Positions 30,297-37,976 of a stretch of 64,000 bases of DNA are shown here, one piece after another. Where the stretch lies: the NCBI GenBank assembly GCA_963557075.1, contig CAUWDA010000007.1:1-64000 (forward strand), written 5' to 3'. Each line of letters opens with the position of its first letter. Position 1 is the stretch's first letter. Below the pieces are notes generated by a model. It saw only the letters and a program-made list of their open reading frames with translations. It was not told the DNA's origin and did not search any database. Origin of the DNA: Flavonifractor sp963557075 (GTDB lineage: Bacteria > Bacillota > Clostridia > Oscillospirales > Oscillospiraceae). The translations under genes and the position numbers were made by a program.

Positions 30297-31829
30297 ATGA
30301 GCAATGTATATGTGGAGCCAGCACGGGAACTACCTATAGAGGCCCAGTGCGACATCCTGGTGGTAGGCGGCGGCGCCGCCGGTCACTCTGCCGCTGTGGC
30401 CGCTGCCCGGGCAGGCGCCAAGAATATCATCCTGCTGGAGCGGTACGGATACATGGGGGGCGACGTCACCGGCGGCTATGTCATCATGGTGCCCAATCTT
30501 TCCTGGTATGATAAGTCCTTTGTCCGGGGCCTCCAGGAGGAGTGGTTCACCCGTCTGAGCAAAATCCCCGGGGCGGTGAGCGCCCCTTCCCTGGACCAGA
30601 TCGGCAGCACTGATCCCGCCCTGCTTCACCCCTGGAGTGGCATCCATGACTGCGTCAGCCGTGGGGGATATGGTGGGTGCAAGCCTTCCTGTCTGGTGCG
30701 GTCGGTATATTTTGAGCCAAACCAGCTGAAGATCGAGCTGGACAAGATGCTTCTGGAGCATAAGGATGCCATCACTGTTATGTGTCATAGCTGGGGTACC
30801 CGGCCCATTATGGAGAACGGAGCTGTCAAGGGTGTAATCTATGAGAGTAAGGAAGGCCGCAAGGCAATTCTGGCCAAAGTGGTCATTGACGCTACCGGTG
30901 ACGGCGACCTGTACCGCCAGACCGGCACCCCCTTTGAAAGCATGGCTGACCAGGTTACCCGGGCCAATACCACTGCACTGGTGTGGCGCATCGGCGGCAT
31001 CAACTGGGATTTGTTTTACCAGTGGCGCCATACCCATCCGGAGGAGATGGCGGCTCTGCGTCAGGGCTTGACACGGGTGGCGGGCTTCCGGTGTCTGCCT
31101 ATGGCCAGTAATCAGAATGATATCTGCTGGGTCAACAACTGGCACGCTAACCGGGACTGCTCTGTAGTAAAGGATCAGACCGAGACTGAAATGAATACCC
31201 GCAATACCATGCGGGAGGTGCTGGAGTATCTGAGGCAGGCAGTGCCTGTTGCGTTCCGTAACGCCTATCTGTATGATATTGCGCCTCAGCTGGGTACCCG
31301 AATCAGCCGCCGGCTTAAGGGTGAATATGTGATGACCACCGCAGACTTTGCCTATGCGCTGGAGCATGATGACGTGATCGCCTGGCACTCTACCATCTGT
31401 CAGGTTAACGACTGCGGTCCCGTGGAGATCCCCTACCGGGCTATCCTGCCCAGGGGTGTAGAGAACCTGCTCTGCCCGGGCCGCCACCTGTCTGCCGACG
31501 GCATCGCCATCGACTGGCTGGACCTGATCCCTCAGTGCGTGGGTACCGGTCAGGCTGCCGGCGTGGCCGCCGCTGTGGCGGTGGCTGAGGGTACCACCGT
31601 CCATAACGTCAACATCCGTAAGGTCCAGGATATTCTGGTGGACCAGGATGTGCCCCTGCCCCACAACGCCAAATTTGAAGCAAAGGACCCCTCCTACCGG
31701 GAGATGGTGGAGGAGAAGCAGCATGGTTTGTACACCGACAAGGCCCAACTGGCCAGGGAGCAGAAGGAGAAGGGTCTGTCTCTGAATCTGGATTTTCAGG
31801 AAAAATTCAATGCGCCCCCCCAGCACTGA
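30297..31829 (+). CDS. FAD-dependent oxidoreductase (FAD_oxidored family)
   Basis: A 510-residue flavoprotein. The N-terminal Rossmann dinucleotide-binding motif is CDILVVGGGAAGHSAAVAAA followed by an acidic strand end (LLERYG). The second FAD contact is KVVIDATGDGDLYRQTG near residue 200, and the C-terminal FAD-binding part is LLCPGRHLSADGIAIDW. The family acts on varied hydroxylated or unsaturated organic acids; the substrate cannot be named. AAAGGAG is 11 nt before the ATG, 36 bp after the permease gene, so the two form an operon. Confidence 0.85.
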   Translation: MSNVYVEPARELPIEAQCDILVVGGGAAGHSAAVAAARAGAKNIILLERYGYMGGDVTGGYVIMVPNLSWYDKSFVRGLQEEWFTRLSKIPGAVSAPSLDQIGSTDPALLHPWSGIHDCVSRGGYGGCKPSCLVRSVYFEPNQLKIELDKMLLEHKDAITVMCHSWGTRPIMENGAVKGVIYESKEGRKAILAKVVIDATGDGDLYRQTGTPFESMADQVTRANTTALVWRIGGINWDLFYQWRHTHPEEMAALRQGLTRVAGFRCLPMASNQNDICWVNNWHANRDCSVVKDQTETEMNTRNTMREVLEYLRQAVPVAFRNAYLYDIAPQLGTRISRRLKGEYVMTTADFAYALEHDDVIAWHSTICQVNDCGPVEIPYRAILPRGVENLLCPGRHLSADGIAIDWLDLIPQCVGTGQAAGVAAAVAVAEGTTVHNVNIRKVQDILVDQDVPLPHNAKFEAKDPSYREMVEEKQHGLYTDKAQLAREQKEKGLSLNLDFQEKFNAPPQH

Positions 31830-31979
31830 GTCTCAGCCCACACAGAGCAGCCAGAAGGAACAAGAGGAGACAGCCGAGCCCACTCTGGAGTTTTGGAGGA
31901 GTTTGGTGGACCGTCCAGGTTGCCAGATCACTGGGATATGCAACGAATGTGGGCAATGTGAGCATTGACAGCAAACAAA

Positions 31980-32023
31980 AACCGGGATCTGGTTCCACTG
32001 ATTGGTGGAACCAGATCCCGGTT
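31980..32023. terminator. Bidirectional terminator between oxidoreductase and LysR genes
   Basis: A 19-bp perfect stem AACCGGGATCTGGTTCCAC pairing with GTGGAACCAGATCCCGGTT, loop TGATTG, with A and T runs outside. It separates the converging genes ending at 31829 and 32071. Confidence 0.9.
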
Positions 32024-32070
32024 TAGTCATTCGGGTAGAAGCGGTAAAACAGGGAAAGGACATAAGATAG

Positions 32071-32949
32071 TTACTGGGTTACCTGGCGCTCCATATAGCT
32101 AAGGAAGGCCGCCATTTCAGGGCCATGGGAAAGCGCATCGCACCAAACCATACGATTGCAGCTGGGGTGAAAGAAGTCCAAAGAAATTTCACAGACACCC
32201 TCCCAGGTAACCATCATGTCCAGCGGAAGGATGGGATAGAGGCGGCCTTGGACAGTAAGTTCCCGGAGCAGCAGCTGGTCCGAAGTGCGAAGTACCACAT
32301 TTGGCTGCTTTCCAAGTGCATGGAAGCATGCGTTAAGGATAGCTTCAATCGGCATTGGAGCATTAAAAAATCCCAGGGGGAGGTCTAATATATCGGCGAT
32401 ACTGACACTGGGTTTTGAAGCAAGAGCGCTGTTTTCTGCTGCACCGATCATAATAGGATTCTGATATAGTTCCAATGTTTTGAAAAAGGTGCTATCCGGT
32501 CTGGCTGGGGTGAAAAACGCATCCAGATCTCCATCTTGGAGCAGTTTCCATGCGTCAAAGGCACTGTGCTCTTCCACGTGAAGTGGGATATCCGGATGAT
32601 GCTGTTGAAATCCGTCAAAATAGGTACGGTAAACACAGTAAGCATTTGTGGGAGTAACGCCTAGACGGAGGGGCTGCGCATGGGGACTTTGCTGGAGTTC
32701 AAGAATTTTAGAACGGGTGGCGGCATAGCAGGCGCTGAAACCGGAAAACAATTTTGCTAAAATATGTCCGCTTTCTGTCAGGGTCACTCCGTTTTTAGAA
32801 CGAAGAAAGAGAACCGTATCGAACTCTTCCTCTAAATCTGCGATTGCCCGGGAAATCACCGAGCGGGAGACAAATAAAGCTTCCGCGGCGGAAGAGATAT
32901 TACCTTTTTGACACACGGTTTGAAAATAAGAAATTTGTTTCAGTGTCAT
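32071..32949 (-). CDS. LysR-family transcriptional regulator
   Basis: A 292-residue regulator: N-terminal winged HTH (LKQISYFQTVCQKGNISSAA, then EALFVSRSVISRAIADLEEEF) and a C-terminal periplasmic-binding-like effector domain (about 90-290). AGGAGG is 5 nt before the ATG. It converges on the permease/oxidoreductase operon and is the likely local regulator of it, probably responding to the transported acid. As with the permease, the DNA is more AT-rich than the window average. Confidence 0.92.
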   Translation of the reverse strand: MTLKQISYFQTVCQKGNISSAAEALFVSRSVISRAIADLEEEFDTVLFLRSKNGVTLTESGHILAKLFSGFSACYAATRSKILELQQSPHAQPLRLGVTPTNAYCVYRTYFDGFQQHHPDIPLHVEEHSAFDAWKLLQDGDLDAFFTPARPDSTFFKTLELYQNPIMIGAAENSALASKPSVSIADILDLPLGFFNAPMPIEAILNACFHALGKQPNVVLRTSDQLLLRELTVQGRLYPILPLDMMVTWEGVCEISLDFFHPSCNRMVWCDALSHGPEMAAFLSYMERQVTQ

Positions 32950-33012
32950 GGTTACCTCCTGAAACGGGACATCGGAAGATTTGTCCAGCGCAAAAATTTC
33001 AAAAAAGGAAAA

Positions 33013-33777
33013 TCAGAGATTTGTACCGGACTGAGCTTCGAAGCGCACTTTCACTCGGCCGCCGCACACCATACCCAGCTCGGCGGCGGCGTGGGACAGG
33101 TCGTACTCCACCGTCTCGCCCTGGCTGCCCGATGCCCACAGGTCCTGAGCGTGGAGCCTGGCCTGGTACTCCACCTGGCCGCCGCCGATGGTACCGGCGC
33201 AGGAGCCGTCGGGCCGCACCAGCATCCAGGTGCCCACGCCGCGGGGAGCGGAGCCGTGCTTCTCCACGATGGTGCACAGCATCCCCGGCTCACGGGGCGG
33301 CTTGACCAGGTCCGGCCCCAGGGCGGCGCGGACCTGCACCAGCTGAGCGGCGATGGACACAGCGATCTCCGCCGGGGTCTGGCCCCCGATGGACAGGCCA
33401 ATGGGGGAGTGGACTCCGTCCAGCATTTCCTGGGAAAAGCCCTCCCCCCGGAGGGCCTGATACACAGCGGCCACCTTGGTGCGGCTGCCGATCATACCCA
33501 CGTAGGCGTGCCGCCCCCGCAGGACATGGGCCAGACACTCCTTGTCAAAGGCGTGGCCCCGGGTGAGGATGGCGTAAAAATCGGTATCCCGGCTGCCCAG
33601 CTGGTCCAGAGCCTGCTCAAAGGGCAGGCACAGCACCTGCTGTACCATGGGGAAACGGGTCTCGCTGGCAAATTCCGGCCGGTCGTCGATGACGACCACC
33701 TCAAATTCCAGCCGGGCGGCGATATGGGCCAGCTCCAGAGAGACGTGGCCGCCACCGCACAGGATCAGTCGTTCCAC
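33013..33777 (-). CDS. XdhC/CoxI-family molybdenum-hydroxylase maturation protein with permuted domains
   Basis: A 254-residue maturation factor of xanthine-dehydrogenase-type enzymes; XdhC proteins bind and insert the sulfurated molybdenum cofactor. The Rossmann XdhC_C-type domain comes first (ERLILCGGGHVSLELAHIAA, AYVGMIGSRTK) and the CoxI-type domain second (EKHGSAPRGVGTWMLVRPDG, AGTIGGGQVE, GMVCGGRVKVRFE). Standard XdhC has the opposite order. The GTG start at 33777 has AAGGAGG 8 nt upstream and overlaps yqeB by 13 nt. It is the last gene of the mntP-yqeC-yqeB operon. Confidence 0.87.
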   Translation of the reverse strand: MERLILCGGGHVSLELAHIAARLEFEVVVIDDRPEFASETRFPMVQQVLCLPFEQALDQLGSRDTDFYAILTRGHAFDKECLAHVLRGRHAYVGMIGSRTKVAAVYQALRGEGFSQEMLDGVHSPIGLSIGGQTPAEIAVSIAAQLVQVRAALGPDLVKPPREPGMLCTIVEKHGSAPRGVGTWMLVRPDGSCAGTIGGGQVEYQARLHAQDLWASGSQGETVEYDLSHAAAELGMVCGGRVKVRFEAQSGTNL

Positions 33778-34568
33778 AGGTGTGTCCTCCTTCCGAAATA
33801 CAGAATACCTTCCAGTACGCCGCCGCCGATGGCCCGGGCCTTGTCCGACACGGTAAAGCAGTGGCGCACCTCGCACCGGGGGTCGATATCCCCCGACTTC
33901 ATACCGGCGGTCACCGGGATGCCGGCGGGCAGCATACCCCGGACGATACCGGTGAGCTGGGCGGTGACGGGGATGCCGTTGACGCGGGCCACCACGTCCC
34001 CCAGCGCCACCTGCTGGCCGATCTGAGCCACCGGCTCAAAGGGGCCGTCGGCGGGGGCGCGGATAATGCGCTCTTTGGTGTAGCCCCCCACGTCGCCGGG
34101 CACGCCGGTGTTGGGGATGGCGGTCCCCTCCAGGATGAGCCGCCCCAGGTCGTGGCCCCGCTTGGTCTCCACTACGCCGTGGCAGTCCACCCCGGCGGTA
34201 AAGCCGGGGCCCAGAGCCAGTACGATGGGGGCGTCGGTCAGGGTGGTGCCCAGGTTGCGCTTGGCCAGAATGGCGTCCACCACCACCGTGAAGGGCAGTT
34301 CACTCCGAATGTGGGCCTCCGGGTCGGCCAGCACCGGGATCTCACCCGCCGCCAGGATGGTCTCCGCCTCAGCCCTGTCCGCCGCCCTGCGGGCGGTGAT
34401 GCCCTCCACGGTGACGTGGCCGTCGTACATGCACTGGGAGAAGGCCACCGTCCGCCGCACCGCCGTGGGCTGGGCGATGTCGGTCATGACCACCGAAAAG
34501 CCGGCCCGGTACAGCCGCACCGCCGTGCCGGTGGCCAGATCTCCCGCGCCCTTGATCAAAATAAGCAT
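33765..34568 (-). CDS. yqeB: Selenium-dependent molybdenum hydroxylase system protein YqeB (EF2563 family)
   Basis: A 267-residue protein of the EF2563/YqeB family, which co-occurs with selenium-dependent molybdenum hydroxylases. The N-terminus is a Rossmann-type strand and loop (LILIKGAGDLATGTAVRLYRA), followed by SQCMYDGHVTVEGI and ALGPGFTAGVDCHGVVETKRG. Its precise reaction is not established. It overlaps yqeC by 13 nt and the XdhC-type gene by 13 nt, so the three are translationally coupled. Confidence 0.9.
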   Translation of the reverse strand: MLILIKGAGDLATGTAVRLYRAGFSVVMTDIAQPTAVRRTVAFSQCMYDGHVTVEGITARRAADRAEAETILAAGEIPVLADPEAHIRSELPFTVVVDAILAKRNLGTTLTDAPIVLALGPGFTAGVDCHGVVETKRGHDLGRLILEGTAIPNTGVPGDVGGYTKERIIRAPADGPFEPVAQIGQQVALGDVVARVNGIPVTAQLTGIVRGMLPAGIPVTAGMKSGDIDPRCEVRHCFTVSDKARAIGGGVLEGILYFGRRTHLWND

Positions 34569-35272
34569 GCTCCGCCCCGCTCCTTTTCTCTGTAGTAAGT
34601 GACGGCGCTGTGGATGCCCTGCCGGGCCAGCAGCGCCCTGATCTCGTTCCCCAAGGCCTGACGCCGGGGGTCATCCGCCTTGTTCAGCAGGCAGCGGAAG
34701 GCCATGGCCTGTCCCACGCCTTTCCGCCCGCCCAGCGGATCGGACAGGATGGCCGCCACGTCGGCGGGGGTGACCAGATGGGACGGGGGAACGCCCAGCA
34801 GGGCGCACACCCGCTCCGGCCGGTGGCAGATCTCCTCAATGGAGCTTCCCAGGCAGTCCAGTCCTGCCGACGCGATGACGGCGTTACAGCTGGGAGGGAT
34901 CACCGGCTCGTGGTCCGCCGGGGCCTTCAGGGGCCGCAGCTTGGCTCCGTCGGCCTCCACCAGGACTACGTCAGCCGCGGTCAGGCAGGCGGCCGGATCT
35001 CCTGCGCCGGTGAGCTTGCCACGCTCATCATAGGCCCCCAGGGTGACCACCCGGTGCTCCGCCAGCAGGGCAGGGAGCGCGGCGGGATCGCCGGTGAGAG
35101 GCAGACAGGGGTGGGGTAAAATATGGGTGGTGGTGGTGACCACCACCGTCAGCCCCAGATCTATGGCCTGACGGGCCATAGCGTACATGGTGGAGGATTT
35201 TCCGCCGCCCCCCACCAGGGCCACCAACCGGTGGACCGCCGGGTCCAGGGCCAGGCGCTCCCAGATGCCCAT
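34556..35272 (-). CDS. yqeC: Selenium-dependent hydroxylase accessory protein YqeC
   Basis: A 238-residue protein with a P-loop-like LVALVGGGGKSSTMYAMAR at residues 17-35 and a VVLVEADGAKLRPLKAP motif near 135, both typical of YqeC. It belongs to the accessory set of selenium-dependent molybdenum hydroxylases. It starts 3 bp after mntP ends and overlaps yqeB. No hydroxylase structural gene or selD is in the window, so the target enzyme is encoded elsewhere. Confidence 0.9.
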   Translation of the reverse strand: MGIWERLALDPAVHRLVALVGGGGKSSTMYAMARQAIDLGLTVVVTTTTHILPHPCLPLTGDPAALPALLAEHRVVTLGAYDERGKLTGAGDPAACLTAADVVLVEADGAKLRPLKAPADHEPVIPPSCNAVIASAGLDCLGSSIEEICHRPERVCALLGVPPSHLVTPADVAAILSDPLGGRKGVGQAMAFRCLLNKADDPRRQALGNEIRALLARQGIHSAVTYYREKERGGACLF

Positions 35273-35275
35273 AAT

Positions 35276-35854
35276 TCAGCCTCCTATCGTGTGTTCCAGC
35301 AGGATCTTGAGCCCGATGCCCACCAGCACCAGACCGCCCGCCAACTCGGCCCGGCGCTGAAAGAGGACGCCCAGCCGCTTCCCCACCAGGCCGCCCACCA
35401 CCGACAGCCCCAATGCCACCAGACCGATGACGGCGGCGGAGAGCAGGATGTCCACCTGCATAAAGGCCATGGAGACCCCAACGGCCAGGGCGTCGATGCT
35501 GGTGGCGATGGCCAGCAGGCACAGCCGTCCGGCAGACAGGTCGGGGGGAGCCGCCTCCCCGTCACCGGCGCTCTGGCGCAGGGCGCCCCAAACCATCCGC
35601 CCGCCGATGAAGGCAAGCAGGCCGAAGGCTACCCAGTGGTCCACCGCCTCGATGTACCGGCTGACGCTGCTGCCCAAAAACCAGCCCGCCAGCGGCATGG
35701 CGAACTGAAATCCGCCGAACCACAGGCCCATTTTTAAGGCCTGTCTGCCCCCAAAGCCGGGGACGGAGATGCCGCTGGATACGGACACAGCAAAGGCGTC
35801 CAGCGCCAGGCTGACGGCGATAAGAAGGATCTCCAGCAAAATAATCACCTGCAA
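35276..35854 (-). CDS. mntP: Manganese efflux pump MntP
   Basis: A 192-residue membrane protein of the MntP (DUF204) family with six helices. The conserved acidic motifs are ALDAFAVSVSSG near residues 18-29 and IATSIDALAVGVSMA near 117-131. Exports Mn2+. The predicted TTG start at 35854 is preceded by AAGGA inside the TAAGG palindrome; a GTG two codons later is an alternative. It is the first gene of an operon with yqeC, yqeB and the XdhC-type gene, an unusual pairing of metal export with cofactor maturation. Confidence 0.9.
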   Translation of the reverse strand: MQVIILLEILLIAVSLALDAFAVSVSSGISVPGFGGRQALKMGLWFGGFQFAMPLAGWFLGSSVSRYIEAVDHWVAFGLLAFIGGRMVWGALRQSAGDGEAAPPDLSAGRLCLLAIATSIDALAVGVSMAFMQVDILLSAAVIGLVALGLSVVGGLVGKRLGVLFQRRAELAGGLVLVGIGLKILLEHTIGG

Positions 35855-35859
35855 AAAAG

Positions 35860-35909
35860 TAAGGTTTCCTTAAAAGAGTATAGCATAGCGTGGAGAATTA
35901 TGCTATAAC
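35860..35909. promoter_or_regulatory. Divergent mntP/tadA promoters with candidate metal-responsive operator
   Basis: TATAGCATA (35879-35887) and TATGCTATA (35899-35907) form a dyad. Each arm is an extended -10 box (TGCTATACT for mntP at 35877, TGCTATAAC for tadA at 35904). Just inside the mntP transcript, TAAGG-TTT-CCTTA (35860-35872) is a short palindrome of the kind bound by DtxR/MntR-type regulators. The promoter reading is well supported; the regulator is inferred. Confidence 0.55.
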
Positions 35910-35965
35910 AAATAGGAGAAAAGGGCGGCTCTGCCGCCCAAGGGAAAAACGGGGGAGAAGAGGGT

Positions 35966-36409
35966 ATGGAGCACCGGGAGTATATGGAGAGAGCCCTGGA
36001 ACTGGCCCGCCAGGCCATGGCGGAGGGGGAGGTCCCCGTAGGCTGTGTCATCGTAAAGGACGGCCGCGTGGTGGGGGAGGGGCGCAACCGGCGGGAGACC
36101 GGGCGGACTGCCCTGGGCCACGCTGAGATCGAGGCCATCCACCAGGCCTGCCGCACGCTGGGGGGTTGGCGGCTCACCGGCTGCACCCTCTACGTCACCC
36201 TGGAGCCCTGCCCCATGTGCGCCGGGGCCATCGTCAACGCCCGCATCCCGGCGCTGTACTACGGGGCCAGGGACGACAAGGCGGGGTGCTGCGGCTCGGT
36301 GCTCAACCTGTTTGAGGAGCGCTTCAACCACCATCCCCGGATCTACGGCGGCCTGATGGAGGAGGAGTGTACCGCCCTGCTTCAGGCATTTTTCCAGGAA
36401 TTGAGGTAG
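35966..36409 (+). CDS. tadA: tRNA-specific adenosine deaminase
   Basis: Deaminates A34 to inosine in tRNA-Arg(ACG). The 147 residues carry the cytidine-deaminase-type zinc motifs GHAEIEAIHQA (His ligand and catalytic Glu) and TLEPCPMCAGAIVNARI (two Cys ligands). GAAGAGGG lies ahead of the ATG. It is transcribed divergently from mntP, and its 3' side is followed by two small-RNA-like units. Confidence 0.96.
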   Translation: MEHREYMERALELARQAMAEGEVPVGCVIVKDGRVVGEGRNRRETGRTALGHAEIEAIHQACRTLGGWRLTGCTLYVTLEPCPMCAGAIVNARIPALYYGARDDKAGCCGSVLNLFEERFNHHPRIYGGLMEEECTALLQAFFQELR

Positions 36410-36429
36410 CGGGCCCGCTCTTTTTGTGC

Positions 36430-36574
36430 ATTTAATCAATTTGTAACAAAATAGCCCTAGGTTTTTTAACAACTCCTTGTTAACATATCACTTGCAAGAG
36501 AAAAAGCTTCTTTTCATTCTATCCTCCAATCACAGGAGCGGGCAGCGAGCGCAACGCTGCCCGCTTCGCTTTTT
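36430..36574 (+). ncRNA. Candidate small RNA unit 1
   Basis: First of two similar noncoding units. Shared blocks, in order: AATTTGTAACA, GTTAACAT (36479), TGCAAGAGA (36493), TTCTTTTCATT (36508) and TATCCTCC (36520). A GC-rich hairpin with a T run follows (AGCGGGCAGCG pairing with CGCTGCCCGCT, 36537-36574). TATCCTCC is complementary to a Shine-Dalgarno sequence. Conserved blocks plus a terminator and no reading frame suggest a small regulatory RNA. The exact start and promoter are not identified. Confidence 0.45.
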
Positions 36575-36613
36575 CAGCGGGAGTTGACATACTTTTTACA
36601 CAAGGGGCGGCAG

Positions 36614-36762
36614 ATTTAATGAATTTGTAACACCTTGCGTTTTCTTCGTTAACATCTTTTTCGTATGATAATACCTGCAAGAGACAGTTTCTTTTCATTT
36701 CATTGTATCCTCTTTCCTTCGACAGGGGCCGGACGCCAGGAGCAGGCGTCCGGCCCCTGTCG
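36614..36762 (+). ncRNA. Candidate small RNA unit 2
   Basis: Diverged second unit: ATTTAATGAATTTGTAACA at 36614, GTTAACAT at 36648, TGCAAGAGA at 36676, TTCTTTTCATT at 36689 and TATCCTC at 36706. An 18-bp stem at 36720-36762 (CGACAGGGGCCGGACGCC and complement) follows. The stem lacks a T run, so termination is less certain than in unit 1. A TTGACA at 36594 could be a -35 box but no matching -10 was found. Confidence 0.42.
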
Positions 36763-36775
36763 CGTTGGAAGATAA

Positions 36776-36814
36776 AAACGCCGGACTGCCGCAGAATGCG
36801 GCAGTCCGGCGTTT
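36776..36814 (-). terminator. Terminator of the small lipoprotein gene
   Basis: An 18-bp stem AAACGCCGGACTGCCGCA pairing with TGCGGCAGTCCGGCGTTT, loop GAA. On the minus strand it is followed by a T run; it lies 16 bp beyond the stop at 36830. Confidence 0.88.
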
Positions 36815-36829
36815 CACTGTAAGGGGAGA

Positions 36830-37222
36830 TCACTGTTTGACAAAGGTGAGGGAGGTCCCATCCTGCTCCATAACGATCGTCTTGCCGTCAAAGGGTACGG
36901 TCAGGTCCTCGCCATCCATCGTAAAGATCAGGTCGCTGCCGCTGGCCTTCCAGGTACCGGCCAGGCTGACGCCGTCAGTCAGACCGCTCATATCCTGGCC
37001 GCCCATATCCAGGGAGAAGGTGCCGTCCGTTTTCAATTCCATGAGGATGCTCATGTCCACGCCGGCGGTAGAGGCCAGTTCCTCCAGATCCATGCTGATG
37101 CCGCCGGCATTCATCTCGGTCAGCTTGTAGGTACCGGCAGCGCTGCTGCCGCCACCACCGCAGGCAGCCAGGCTGACGATCATGGCCAGGGCCAGAAGGA
37201 GGGTGAGTACGCGCTTCTTCAT
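36830..37222 (-). CDS. Small lipoprotein, unknown function
   Basis: A 130-residue lipoprotein: signal peptide with lipobox LAAC (Cys about residue 21) and a Gly/Ser linker. The mature domain is about 100 residues of beta-strand character (GTYKLTEMNAGGISMDLEEL, TWKASGSDLIFTMDGEDLTV). This resembles the small lipocalin-like or META-like domains often seen in Clostridia lipoproteins, but I cannot name the family. The start at 37222 follows AAAGGATGG. It is monocistronic, bounded by terminators at 36776 and 37377. Confidence 0.78.
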   Translation of the reverse strand: MKKRVLTLLLALAMIVSLAACGGGGSSAAGTYKLTEMNAGGISMDLEELASTAGVDMSILMELKTDGTFSLDMGGQDMSGLTDGVSLAGTWKASGSDLIFTMDGEDLTVPFDGKTIVMEQDGTSLTFVKQ

Positions 37223-37376
37223 TCGGATCCATCCTTTCAAGTTCAATGCCCGAACAATGGGGGGCTCCATGGACTGATTATAGCATGGGAGAAAATATTT
37301 GACAATCTGAAAGAAACTTTGAAGGAGCGGAGCGGTTGGAAGAAAGCTGTCTCCACACTAGAGCGCCTGAAGGTGG

Positions 37377-37413
37377 AAAAAGGGGTGGGGCAGCTAGCCG
37401 CCCCACCCCTTTT
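37377..37413 (-). terminator. Terminator after mocA
   Basis: AAAAAGGGGTGGGGC pairs with GCCCCACCCCTTTT around AGCTAGCC. T-rich on the minus strand, directly at the mocA stop codon. Confidence 0.8.
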
Positions 37414-37976
37414 CAGGGCAGATCCTCCGGGTTATCCACATCGTCCAGCTCTTTTGGGGAAAACGCTTCCACCAGCACCAGCCGGTCCAGGTGGCGCTTC
37501 ACCACCGCGCCGCCGCCGGTGTCCCCGGTGAGGGCGGCCAGCTCGTCCAGCAGATCGGCGGGGAAGAGGACGGGGTTGCCCCGATTTCCCCGCCAGGCCA
37601 GGGCGCAGATGGCGTTATCTGAACACGTAAAGGTATTTTTCAATTTAATAATACTCTCTGTGGTCAAAAAGGGCTGGTCACATACCGAGAAGAGCACCCC
37701 GTCCATGTCCCGCATCCGGGACAAGCCCAGGCGGATGGAGGCCGAAATGCCCTCCGCACCGTCCGGATTATACAGGGGGAGAAAACCCAGCTCCTCCCCG
37801 GCCTCCAGTACCTCCGGATAGGGGGAGCACACCGCCAGCCGGTCCAGCCCCGCCCCCGCCAGGGCGGTCATGGCCCGGCGGTAGAGGGGCACGCCCTCTA
37901 CCGGTTTCAGCAGCTTATTGGAGCCGAACCGCCGGCCCAGGCCGGAGGCCAGCAGGACCCCGCCGACCCGCTTCAT
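37413..37976 (-). CDS. mocA: Molybdenum cofactor cytidylyltransferase (MocA/YgfJ family)
   Basis: A 187-residue nucleotidyltransferase with the N-terminal signature GVLLASGLGRRFGSNKLLKPV and a metal-binding FSVCDQPFLT. MocA attaches CMP to molybdopterin to give the cytosine dinucleotide cofactor used by xanthine-dehydrogenase-type enzymes. It overlaps hyuA by 4 nt (ATGA). Together with yqeB, yqeC and the XdhC-type gene it mirrors the E. coli hyuA-yqeA-yqeB-yqeC-ygfJ cluster. Confidence 0.87.
   Translation of the reverse strand: MKRVGGVLLASGLGRRFGSNKLLKPVEGVPLYRRAMTALAGAGLDRLAVCSPYPEVLEAGEELGFLPLYNPDGAEGISASIRLGLSRMRDMDGVLFSVCDQPFLTTESIIKLKNTFTCSDNAICALAWRGNRGNPVLFPADLLDELAALTGDTGGGAVVKRHLDRLVLVEAFSPKELDDVDNPEDLP

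Noticed and set aside
32573..32588. Third parS site (TCTTCCACGTGAAGTG) within the LysR gene
   Set aside because: Only 12 of 16 positions match and it lies in conserved coding sequence, so chance is the simpler explanation.
36594..36599. TTGACA at 36594 as the promoter of small RNA unit 2
   Set aside because: No acceptable -10 box lies 16-18 nt downstream.
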